Part shown: positions 16,689 through 23,831 of the stretch, piece by piece
How positions within the stretch are numbered: the first letter of the stretch is position 1
Layout of the letters: the number at the start of each line of letters is the position of its first letter
NCBI GenBank assembly: GCA_019359035.1
Contig: JAHHIC010000108.1
Coordinates: forward strand, 1-64,000
Direction: 5' to 3'
Source of the DNA: Scytonematopsis contorta HA4267-MV1
GTDB lineage: Bacteria > Cyanobacteriota > Cyanobacteriia > Cyanobacteriales > Nostocaceae
Length of the DNA stretch: 64,000 nucleotides
Notes under the pieces: generated by a model
Told to the model about the DNA's origin: nothing
The model's input: the letters and a program-made list of their open reading frames with translations, nothing else
Databases searched by the model: none
Translations under genes and position numbers: made by a program

Positions 16689-16880
16689 TTAGAAGAACAT
16701 CCGACGCTCTTGGAAATGAACCTGTCGTGCATTTCGGATATATTCGGTAGTTTTTTCTCGTGCAAACTCTAAACTTTTATCGTTTGTTTCCTCTGCTGTA
16801 GGAGCTTTGGGATTACGAGTATTTTCATTTGCTGGAGACTTGGCTCTACTAGGCCACTTGGGCTGTATTACGTAGAACAT
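16689..16880 (-). CDS. small basic protein heading the tRNA array
   Basis: 63 aa, starting MFYVIQPKWPSRAKSP and ending VHFQERRMFF, rich in K, R, E and N, with no membrane segment. I do not recognise it. AGGAGG stands 8 bp before the ATG and a strong promoter lies at 16925-16954, so it is probably real and the first gene of the array transcript. Position and promoter match those of the small ORF at 3166-3366 before the Y RNA block. It may be a leader peptide or a regulator of the array. Confidence 0.65.
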   Translation of the reverse strand: MFYVIQPKWPSRAKSPANENTRNPKAPTAEETNDKSLEFAREKTTEYIRNARQVHFQERRMFF

Positions 16881-16924
16881 CGTTTTAACCTCCTGGAAGC
16901 TTTGTTCTTTGCTTCACTACATTA

Positions 16925-16954
16925 ATACTACAGTTATACTACAAAAGATGTCAA
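16925..16954 (-). promoter_or_regulatory. sigma-70 promoter with twin GTAGTAT boxes, tRNA array
   Basis: On the minus strand, TTGACA (16954-16949) and TAGTAT (16930-16925) are separated by 18 bp, with GTAGTAT repeated 11 bp apart. This is the same architecture as 3443-3472. The half-site layout AGTATNNNDGTAGT is loosely like the cyanobacterial LexA box but with mismatches. Confidence 0.65.
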
Positions 16955-17130
16955 GGGGTTTCGGAAAATTTTTTGAGATTCTTTTTTGGGTATAGTCACA
17001 AGCTCCTCCTGGTAAATCTTTGAGCTTAATTGTGTTTTACTGTCACCTCCCAAAAAGCCATACTACAGCTTATGATTATTTGAAAGTTAGGTGACCTGAC
17101 GTGACAGACAAGAAACTAGGAAGCCAGAAA

Positions 17131-17973
17131 ATGGCAAGAAAGAGAAAGATAAAGAGATATATTTTTGTGATTCTGGGAATCGTCGCCTTGATTACAGCCT
17201 GTAGCACATCACCAGGTAAATTCTTAGAATCAAAAACGACTAATCCTGCAAAAGAAGCTGCAACAGCACGATTATCCCTAAATCGCGAAAACAGTCAATT
17301 ACAACAACCACCTAATAAAATCGAAAACCTTAACTTTACAATTCCTAAAAAATTTCAAGGCACAACTATATATAAAGCGGAAGTTCCCAACAACGAAAAA
17401 GTCATAGCTTTGACAATAGATGATGGTCCGTGGAAAGTGACCACACCACAAATGCTGGATATCCTCAAAGAGAATAATGTCAAAGCAACATTCTTTTGGG
17501 TAGGGACATCAATATTAGAAAATCCCGAATATGCCAAAAGAGTAGTAGCAGAAGGACACGCAGTTGGGAACCACACCTGGCATCATTGGTACAAAAAAAT
17601 GGATGTAGCCACAGCTAAAAGCGAAATTGAGCGTACAGCCGAAATTATGTACAAAACTACAGGTGTAAAAACATTAATGTTTCGCCCACCCGGAGGTGTT
17701 TTAAATAATGGGCTGGCAGCCTACGCTAAAAGCCAAAATTACGCTGTAGTAATGTGGTCGCAAACCTCCGCTGACACAGACCCTCGTGCAAAATATCAAG
17801 TATTTGTCAAAAATGTGCTGAGGGACGCAAAACCAGGTGGTATAGTTTTGATGCACGACGGAGGTGGAGACCGCCGCCGAACAGTTCAAGCTTTACCAGA
17901 AATAATTAAAGGACTTAAAGAAAAAGGGTATCGATTTGTAACCCTTCCCGAATTGTTTTCGGTTGACGGTTGA
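17131..17973 (+). CDS. polysaccharide deacetylase lipoprotein (NodB fold)
   Basis: About 280 aa. A basic N-terminus is followed by a hydrophobic stretch and the lipobox LITAC (Cys near residue 24), so it is an exported lipoprotein. The carbohydrate esterase 4 domain shows TIDDGP (catalytic Asp pair), the metal-binding HTWHH, MFRPPGG and LMHDGGG. It would remove acetyl groups from peptidoglycan or another polysaccharide in the envelope. I prefer the ATG at 17131 (AGGAAG 8 bp upstream) over the GTG at 17101, which would add 10 residues. The C-terminal coding end runs into TTGACGG heptamer repeats. Substrate unknown. Confidence 0.9.
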   Translation: MARKRKIKRYIFVILGIVALITACSTSPGKFLESKTTNPAKEAATARLSLNRENSQLQQPPNKIENLNFTIPKKFQGTTIYKAEVPNNEKVIALTIDDGPWKVTTPQMLDILKENNVKATFFWVGTSILENPEYAKRVVAEGHAVGNHTWHHWYKKMDVATAKSEIERTAEIMYKTTGVKTLMFRPPGGVLNNGLAAYAKSQNYAVVMWSQTSADTDPRAKYQVFVKNVLRDAKPGGIVLMHDGGGDRRRTVQALPEIIKGLKEKGYRFVTLPELFSVDG

Positions 17974-18080
17974 CGGTTGACGGTTGACTCATAACTTATA
18001 CGCTTGCTCTATTTAAAATATGCAGTCACCAGTCACCAGTCACCAGTCAACAGTCACCAGTCAACAGTTAACAGTTAACT
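17962..18080. repeat. TTGACGG and CAGTCAC heptamer tandem repeats
   Basis: GGTTGAC units lie at the end of the deacetylase gene, then CAGTCAC/CAGTTAA units reach the end of the minus-strand gene at 18061. The last codons of both genes lie in repeats. Confidence 0.8.
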
Positions 18081-18441
18081 GCGCTTCCAACCAAAGTTTG
18101 TGCAGGAAAAATTCAGTGCGGTCGCTCATCTCGGTGACGAAAACGCCCTCAACACTGCTGGTTCCACACGACAACCAAGAACCGCGCAAGGAGACTTCAA
18201 GGTATTCAGTATCACAAGCGCAAACAGATAAAATTTCTCGGTCTTGGCGCTTAGTTTGCCCGTAAAGCACGTCAACTTCTGGTAAATCGACAGGGAGCAA
18301 AAACGAAGCGTTGCTGGGTTCCACGCACAGAGGTTGTCCAATTCTCATAGCTAAAATTACTCGCGCTTGTACCCAGTCTTCCAGTGACTGAGTAAAGCAC
18401 TCTAAAAAAAAGCTAGTTTCGGTGTATGTTAATTTCAGCAT
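18061..18441 (-). CDS. conserved cyanobacterial hypothetical protein
   Basis: 126 aa, soluble, starting MLKLTYTETSFFLE. No named domain is recognised. It begins 15 bp after the HNH endonuclease gene on the same strand, with AGGAGAGCAAAGG before its ATG, so the two form an operon. The last residues (LTVNC) are encoded by a heptamer repeat, suggesting that repeat growth replaced the original stop. I cannot assign a function. Confidence 0.65.
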   Translation of the reverse strand: MLKLTYTETSFFLECFTQSLEDWVQARVILAMRIGQPLCVEPSNASFLLPVDLPEVDVLYGQTKRQDREILSVCACDTEYLEVSLRGSWLSCGTSSVEGVFVTEMSDRTEFFLHKLWLEAQLTVNC

Positions 18442-18456
18442 TCCTTTGCTCTCCTG

Positions 18457-18978
18457 CTACTCCAGTCTTGCTTGTGCTTCCATCCAAAACTTTTCTGCAA
18501 AGGCAATAGTCGGATGAATTGGTGCTTTAGGCTTAGTACGCAGATGCATTCCTACTTCTGGGGGGGTGCGGTCTCCTTTTTTGGAGTTACACCTTTCGCA
18601 GGCTGTTACTACGTTGTCCCAAGTATGTTGACCTCCTCTAGAACGGGGAAGTACGTGGTCTAGGGTCAGGTGTTTGCTACTACCGCAATATTGGCAATTG
18701 TAATGGTCTCTTCGCAACACCTCCCGACGATTTACCGGGGGAACTTTCCATGTCCGTTCGCTAGATGTAATTTTTAAGCGAATATGTCTGGGTACATAAA
18801 GAATTAAATTAGGCGAATGAACGAAAAAGCCGTTTTGTTCTGTGGCAAAATCTAACGGTTCTGCTTTTTCTGAAACTAAAAGCACAATTGCCCGCTTGAT
18901 GTTGATTCGACACAGCGGCAAATAATTTTGCGAAAAGACCACTACGGACTGCTCTAAAACTTGGGTTGCGCTCGTCAC
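18457..18978 (-). CDS. HNH endonuclease
   Basis: 173 aa. The C-terminal half is a classic HNH with zinc ribbon: RRDHYNCQYCGSS, then LTLDHVLPRSRGG, then NVVTACERCNSKKG, giving the CxxC pairs and the catalytic His. The N-terminal half has the segment RAIVLLVSEKAEP common to a cyanobacterial HNH subfamily. Start GTG at 18978 with AAGGAG upstream. Operon with the 126-aa gene. A role in DNA repair or restriction is possible, not shown. Confidence 0.87.
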   Translation of the reverse strand: MTSATQVLEQSVVVFSQNYLPLCRINIKRAIVLLVSEKAEPLDFATEQNGFFVHSPNLILYVPRHIRLKITSSERTWKVPPVNRREVLRRDHYNCQYCGSSKHLTLDHVLPRSRGGQHTWDNVVTACERCNSKKGDRTPPEVGMHLRTKPKAPIHPTIAFAEKFWMEAQARLE

Positions 18979-18991
18979 GACTTGACTCCTT

Positions 18992-19034
18992 AAATTAAAA
19001 ACCCCCGCTTCTCTGTTTGGGTGGAAGCGGGGGT
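18992..19034 (-). terminator. rho-independent terminator of the unit at 19065-19352
   Basis: On the minus strand the hairpin ACCCCCGCTTC...GAAGCGGGGGT is followed by TTTTTAATTT. It ends the small transcription unit that starts at about 19352 and insulates the HNH operon. Confidence 0.8.
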
Positions 19035-19064
19035 GGGGGGAATTAACCCTTAAGTCTTTCAGTC

Positions 19065-19232
19065 TTATATTGGTACAGCATCCAGTTTTCTGTACCTCCC
19101 GCTTCTGTTGTTTCGTTTTGGTGATGCATTCAGCCCACCAATAATAGAATCTCTATAATTATGATTACTTTCTTCTATTCGCTGTTGGTTTAGCTGCGAG
19201 CCTAGCCAAAAACTACCGGAAAAAATACCCAT
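19065..19232 (-). CDS. small hypothetical protein behind a leader hairpin
   Basis: 55 aa from the ATG at 19232: MGIFSGSFWLGSQLNQQ at the start, basic at the end (SPKRNNRSGRYRKL). An upstream GTG at 19337 in frame would give 90 aa, but the shorter form has GGAGGTGGAG about 10 bp upstream. The unit has its own promoter (19359-19387) and terminator (18992-19034). No family recognised. It could also be a non-coding RNA. Confidence 0.45.
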   Translation of the reverse strand: MGIFSGSFWLGSQLNQQRIEESNHNYRDSIIGGLNASPKRNNRSGRYRKLDAVPI

Positions 19233-19240
19233 AAATAAAT

Positions 19241-19306
19241 ACTCCACCTCCGCAGCCGCCGATTCCCAACCAAGTGGGCAATTGGCGGCTTGCAAAGAAG
19301 TGGAGT
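19241..19306 (-). promoter_or_regulatory. leader hairpin covering a Shine-Dalgarno sequence
   Basis: ACTCCAC/GTGGAGT and AGCCGCC/GGCGGCT form a long interrupted hairpin in the leader. The 3' arm contains GGAGGTGGAG, the likely ribosome site of the 55-aa ORF. Melting the hairpin would free it, as in an RNA thermometer or riboswitch-like control. Confidence 0.5.
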
Positions 19307-19358
19307 TTGGGTAAAGTGTTATCACAGAAAATTTCACCTATTGAAGATTCCTTTAAAC

Positions 19359-19387
19359 ATACTACACTTGTATTACTATCCTGTCCA
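19359..19387 (-). promoter_or_regulatory. promoter resembling the two island promoters
   Basis: Minus strand TGGACA, 17 bp, TAGTAT, with a further TAGTA inside the spacer. It drives the unit ending at 18992 and resembles, less strictly, 3443-3472 and 16925-16954. Confidence 0.5.
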
Positions 19388-19407
19388 TACTTTTAGGAGA
19401 AAAACTC

Positions 19408-19743
19408 ATGCATACAATTACTCGCACCCCAACCACCGAAATGGAAGTTACTAGCATTCGTTTGGAGCGGGAACTGAAAGAAAAGCTCAAAGACCTCTCA
19501 GGCAATCAGGGATATCAGGCTCTAATACGAGACATTCTGTGGAATTATGTTCAGCAAAAATCCGGAGAGTGGAAGCCGCGATTTTCTAAATCAGACATTC
19601 GAGCGAGTATTGCAGCCACAGCCCAACAGGAAGAACGCTGTGTGCTAACAGGGGATATTATTCTGCCTCAACAACCCATGTTCTTAGGACTGACGAGGAA
19701 TGGCGATATGGTGCCTTTAAGTGTCCAGAGTTTAGCCGATTAA
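19408..19743 (+). CDS. conserved cyanobacterial protein with RHH-like N-terminus
   Basis: 111 aa. The segment VTSIRLERELKEKLKDLSGNQGYQALIRDILWNYV (about 14-48) looks like a ribbon-helix-helix DNA-binding unit of the CopG/MetJ kind. The rest (EERCVLTGDIILPQQPMFLGLTRNGDMVPLS) is conserved-looking but unassigned. AGGAGA lies 9 bp before the ATG. No antitoxin partner follows. DNA binding is inferred only from the helix pattern. Confidence 0.7.
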   Translation: MHTITRTPTTEMEVTSIRLERELKEKLKDLSGNQGYQALIRDILWNYVQQKSGEWKPRFSKSDIRASIAATAQQEERCVLTGDIILPQQPMFLGLTRNGDMVPLSVQSLAD

Positions 19744-20585
19744 ACTTACATACAATTGGCAGCCCAAAAGCGGTATCACGGGAAACGCGATTGGGCTGCG
19801 CGTTCGCGTCAGCGTCCGATAGCCGGATACGCAATTCGCAATTCGCAATTTGCAATTACGTGTGAAGTTGATTATAAGTAATTTAAAATTTTAAAGATAA
19901 ATTCATAAGATAATTAAATAAAGCGTATTTATTCTCTTTTTTCTATTTCCCTAGTCCATATATTGCCCAAAAAAGGGGTTAGCGACACTTGACATAAATA
20001 AGCGATGACACTAAAAAATGGTGATGCAGCATATAACAGGAGGAAGGCAACAAAGTTTTGGCTTGCTGAGTTCACATCAGAGTTCACATCCCCAGGAACT
20101 CCTTGACACAATTCTACATCTGGAGAAAAATATCAAGTCCCGCGATAGTAATCGAGATTAAAAACCCAATTTGATTTACAATTTCAAAACTAATTTTCAA
20201 AAAGAACTGTATTCAGCTTAACTATTAACACGGAATATATTACAATTTTTTTCTCACTGCCTCAGTAATAACGCAGAGCGTATTTATAGAGCTTATGCCT
20301 GAAATACAGAGTAAATACGGTTTATGTATAGTTCTAAACAGGATAACCTGGGTCAAAGTTGGTAAATTAGCACCAAATCGAAAGCTCAGATAATTTCTGC
20401 CCGGAGAACTTTACTACAATGTTCGGATTTTTTCAAGTTTAATAACAATTTGTTTAAGATACCAGTAAGTTTAGTCATTTAAAAAAAAAGGGGCTATAAC
20501 AGGTGAGAGAAACAGTAAAGCCAAAATCAAAGATATATCAGGGTGCTGCTACGAGATTAGGGGATAAGACTACACCACCAGGAGG
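19744..20585. other. 842-bp intergenic stretch
   Basis: It contains CAATTCG heptamers near 19830-19858 and AT-rich sequence. Weak ORFs lack codon structure. No RNA gene was recognised. Confidence 0.5.
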
Positions 20586-20600
20586 TTGGTTACAAAAAAA

Positions 20601-22637
20601 ATGGGTTTACAATCCAGAAGCTTGTCAGCAATGAAACAGTCTTTATCATCGCCATCAAGCCCAGATGAAGTAGAAGAACGATTACAAGATTATTCGGTAA
20701 AACTGATGCAGCATCAGGAAGAGCCAGCAAAGCAACTGGTACAACAAATTAATCAAATAATTGCCGCGAGCGAATCGTCGGTAGTGCTGCAACAGGTTGC
20801 AACAGAGCTAGGAGTCGCCTTTGAGGTAGACTGCTGCTTGATGACATTAATCGACAATACTTCAAGTGAGGCTACAACCGCTAATTGGTCAGCAGTGACA
20901 CATCTAGGATTAGCGCAACCAGATGAAATATTTTCGATGGAAGAACTGGATTTACCAGTAGTACAATGTGCTTCAGAGCCTTTGACCATCGAGGATATTG
21001 CAACAATTGAAAATAGTTTGGTAGTTGGTTCGCGGAATTTACCACTGCCAGTAAAATCTGTTTTGGCAATTAACGCTAGGTTTGGTGGCAAAACCAATGG
21101 TGTGGTTTGTTTAATCAAGTCACAACCCTATGAATGGAGCCAAAAAGAAAAACAAATTCTCAAAGCTCTAGAAATCCCCTGTGCGATAGCATTTTCTCAA
21201 GTGGCACAAGCCAAAGAAATTGCTGCACAGCAAAAATTTGTTGAAACATGCGCTCAGCATCAAAGTTTAATCAAGCAATTAACAATACTCAGTCGCAGCA
21301 ACTTAGAGCTAAATCAAATGCTCCAGTTAGTATGTACTGCTAGTGCGGAAGCATTACAGGCAGACAGAGGTTTATTACTATTGCTGAAATATTCTGACCC
21401 ATTATTTAGAATTCGACAGAGAAGGCAAATACCAAAAGCCAAAGCTACGGCAATTGGAGAATGGTTTAGTTCTACACAAAATCCCAACAACATAAAATTA
21501 ACTGAAGAAGATAAATCTTTTTGGATAGCTGATTGTACGTTGTCTCAGCGTGCTTATAGTGAATCAGGAAAACCATTTATCGTTAGTGAAACTACAGAAG
21601 ATATAGATATATCAACAGTTGCTCCTTTATTTGCTTTAGACAAACTGAAAGCAGCGTTAATGGTACCTATAGAAAGCCAAGGTCGAATCTTAGGTTTTTT
21701 AGTACTACAGCAGGTCGTAAACCGAGAGTGGCAACCAGCAGAGTTAAATATTGTAGAAATGGTTTGTGCTCAAATTGGCAACGCCATTATCCAATCACAA
21801 ACACTGCGACAAGTACAAATGCTAGTAGATGAGCGTACCTCCCAACTTCAGCGTAGCTTAGAAGTACAGGCAAAATTGTACGAAAAAACTAGGCAGTATG
21901 TAGAGCAATTACGCGAACTCAATGAACTTAAAGACGAATTCTTGAGCAACATGAGTGACCGCTTACGCTACCCGCTGACAAACATGCGGATGGCTATTCG
22001 CAACTTACGTCAACCTTCGGTTCCCCCAGAGCGTCAAGTCACATATTTGGATATTCTTGAGCAACAGTGTACACAGGAAATTAATTTAATTAATGACTTG
22101 CTAACACTCCAGAAACTGGAAACCCATCAAGAACCTCCACGCTTACAAACAATAGATTTAAATACAAAAATTCAGGATTTAGCCAAATCTTTCGAGAAAA
22201 AATTAGAAGAAAAAGGTTTAAGCATTTCTGTTGATTTACCGACAGAACCCCTGTCAGTTCAAACAGAAGTCGAAAGTTTCGACCGTATTTTACAAGAACT
22301 TTTAACTAATGCCAGCAGGTTTTCTCAGAGACATACCACCGTCGAAGTGGAAGTCACCCAGAAGGTTCAAGACCTTGTAGACCGAGTTATTATTAAGGTG
22401 ACCAATACTGGAAGTGGTATTTCTCAAGAAGAAGCTACTTTTATCTTCGACAAATTCCGTCGTGGTAAAGGACGATGGACACCTGGTACTGGCTTAGGAT
22501 TAGCTCTGGTAAAATCTATAGTCCAACATTTGAATGGGACTATTTCTGTGGAAAGTATACCTATTGAGGATACCGACTACAGTAGCATCTGCTTTACTTT
22601 AAATTTGCCTCAGTATTCCGACGAAAGCAAACCATAA
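20601..22637 (+). CDS. GAF-GAF histidine-kinase-like protein lacking the phospho-acceptor His
   Basis: About 678 aa. Two GAF-type sensor regions (about 40-190 and 230-385) are joined by a coiled coil to a DHp-like segment and a HATPase domain (N box ELLTNASRFS, G1 NTGSGIS, G2 GTGLGLALV). In the H box, where SHELR is expected, the sequence reads NMSDRLRYPLTNM, with Asp in place of His. It cannot autophosphorylate there and may be a pseudokinase or act on a partner. ATG at 20601 is preferred over the upstream TTG. The next gene starts 10 bp after it, likely an operon. Confidence 0.88.
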   Translation: MGLQSRSLSAMKQSLSSPSSPDEVEERLQDYSVKLMQHQEEPAKQLVQQINQIIAASESSVVLQQVATELGVAFEVDCCLMTLIDNTSSEATTANWSAVTHLGLAQPDEIFSMEELDLPVVQCASEPLTIEDIATIENSLVVGSRNLPLPVKSVLAINARFGGKTNGVVCLIKSQPYEWSQKEKQILKALEIPCAIAFSQVAQAKEIAAQQKFVETCAQHQSLIKQLTILSRSNLELNQMLQLVCTASAEALQADRGLLLLLKYSDPLFRIRQRRQIPKAKATAIGEWFSSTQNPNNIKLTEEDKSFWIADCTLSQRAYSESGKPFIVSETTEDIDISTVAPLFALDKLKAALMVPIESQGRILGFLVLQQVVNREWQPAELNIVEMVCAQIGNAIIQSQTLRQVQMLVDERTSQLQRSLEVQAKLYEKTRQYVEQLRELNELKDEFLSNMSDRLRYPLTNMRMAIRNLRQPSVPPERQVTYLDILEQQCTQEINLINDLLTLQKLETHQEPPRLQTIDLNTKIQDLAKSFEKKLEEKGLSISVDLPTEPLSVQTEVESFDRILQELLTNASRFSQRHTTVEVEVTQKVQDLVDRVIIKVTNTGSGISQEEATFIFDKFRRGKGRWTPGTGLGLALVKSIVQHLNGTISVESIPIEDTDYSSICFTLNLPQYSDESKP

Positions 22638-22647
22638 ATCTCGAACA

Positions 22648-23250
22648 GTGATTGAAGAATATAACAAACCACAGGAACTAGATTTCACCACCTTTGGTGA
22701 AGGAAGCGCCATAAAACCGAATTTGGGCAATGATGCAGTTGCTCTACCCACTCCTCTAACAACTGTGGATGTCGATATTAAAAAAATTGCTGAGCGGCAG
22801 CGACAAATAACCGCTAAGGTTCAAATTCCTACTGAAAATGAACTTGTCTGGAAGGTACTTACAGATTACGAAACTCTGGCTGAGTTTATCCCAAACTTAG
22901 CCAAAAGTCGTAAATTAAAGCATCCCTCTGGAGGCATACGTGTTGAGCAAATAGGTGCTCAACGCTTTCTGGGGCTAAATTTTTGCGCTCGTGTAGTTCT
23001 AGACTTAGTGGAGCATTTCCCCAAGGAAATTAGTTTCCGTATGGTAGAAGGAGATTTCAAAGATTTTTACGGTAGTTGGAACTTAGAGCCTTGTTCCGTT
23101 GGTCAAGAAATAAGAACAAATCTCTACTACACAATTTGTATTTGGCCTAAACTGACTATGCCTGTATCTATGATTGAGCGTCGTCTTTCTCAAGATTTGC
23201 AAGCCAATTTGCTTGCAGTAAGTCAACGAGTACAGCAACTTGCAGCATAA
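22648..23250 (+). CDS. SRPBCC (polyketide cyclase/START-like) protein
   Basis: 200 aa, GTG start. A helix-grip domain spans about 45-195: ITAKVQIPTENELVWKVLTDYETLAEFIPNLAKSRKL is the typical opening, followed by the antiparallel strands. Members bind hydrophobic ligands, and many cyanobacterial ones are linked to lipids, carotenoids or chlorophyll. It lies 10 bp downstream of the histidine-kinase-like gene, so the two may share a signal pathway. No ligand can be read from the sequence. Confidence 0.85.
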   Translation: MIEEYNKPQELDFTTFGEGSAIKPNLGNDAVALPTPLTTVDVDIKKIAERQRQITAKVQIPTENELVWKVLTDYETLAEFIPNLAKSRKLKHPSGGIRVEQIGAQRFLGLNFCARVVLDLVEHFPKEISFRMVEGDFKDFYGSWNLEPCSVGQEIRTNLYYTICIWPKLTMPVSMIERRLSQDLQANLLAVSQRVQQLAA

Positions 23251-23280
23251 AAGTTTGTCCATTCACCGCACCAAAATATG

Positions 23281-23338
23281 TAAAGACGCGATTAATCGAC
23301 AGCAAAATATGTAAAGACGCGATTAATCGCGTCTCTAC
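23281..23338. repeat. dispersed GACGCGATTAATCG palindrome
   Basis: One and a half copies of the GTAGAGACGCGATTAATCGCGTCTCTAC-type element. Other copies: 16416-16443, 15731-15757, 52025-52079, 61840-61866; a variant at 25904-25934. Confidence 0.8.
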
Positions 23339-23369
23339 CAATATCTGTGGATTGTTTATCTTCTTAAAA

Positions 23370-23442
23370 TACCCCCAAGGGAATTCGAATCCCTGTTACC
23401 TCCGTGAAAGGGAGGTGTCCTAGGCCTCTAGACGATGGGGGC
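23370..23442 (-). tRNA. tRNA-Glu(UUC), stand-alone
   Basis: Acceptor GCCCCCA/UGGGGGU, anticodon arm CCUCC-CUUUCAC-GGAGG (UUC), T loop UUCGAAU, A73. A typical cyanobacterial tRNA-Glu, probably the housekeeping copy that also feeds tetrapyrrole synthesis. Confidence 0.92.
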
Positions 23443-23554
23443 GCGTTGGACTCAACAATCAATAATTTAGCGAATTTCATCGTTGATGTCAACACCTTTC
23501 TCGAAAAAAAAATCAGAGGTAGTGGGGAAACAATTCGCAATTCGCAACTTCCCA

Positions 23555-23646
23555 CTCCCCATTCCCCAGTCCCCACTCCCCACTCCCCATTCCCCACTCC
23601 CCACTCCCCATTCCCCACTCCCCATTCCCCACTCCCCACTCCCCAC
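23555..23646. repeat. CCCCACT/CCCCATT heptamer tandem repeat
   Basis: About twelve CCCCAYT-type heptamers form the spacer upstream of the antiporter gene. Confidence 0.85.
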
Positions 23647-23831
23647 TACGAATTGCGAACTGTAGCGGTACTTACATGTCAAGCGGCAAAAAATAGAGTA
23701 TTATGAAAAACTAGGTATGATAGATTAGCTGAGTTCAATGCTTAAAAGAGGGTGTGACCTCAGACCAAATGGAGCTAGTATTTACTATCCTTTACAAAAG
23801 ATGTCGCAATCCATCGCGCACAATTTAAAAC

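Noticed and set aside
23404-23706. Open frames rich in Pro, Thr, His, Ser or in Gly, Glu, Trp
   Set aside because: Pure translations of CCCCACT heptamers and the tRNA-Glu region on either strand; no start signals.
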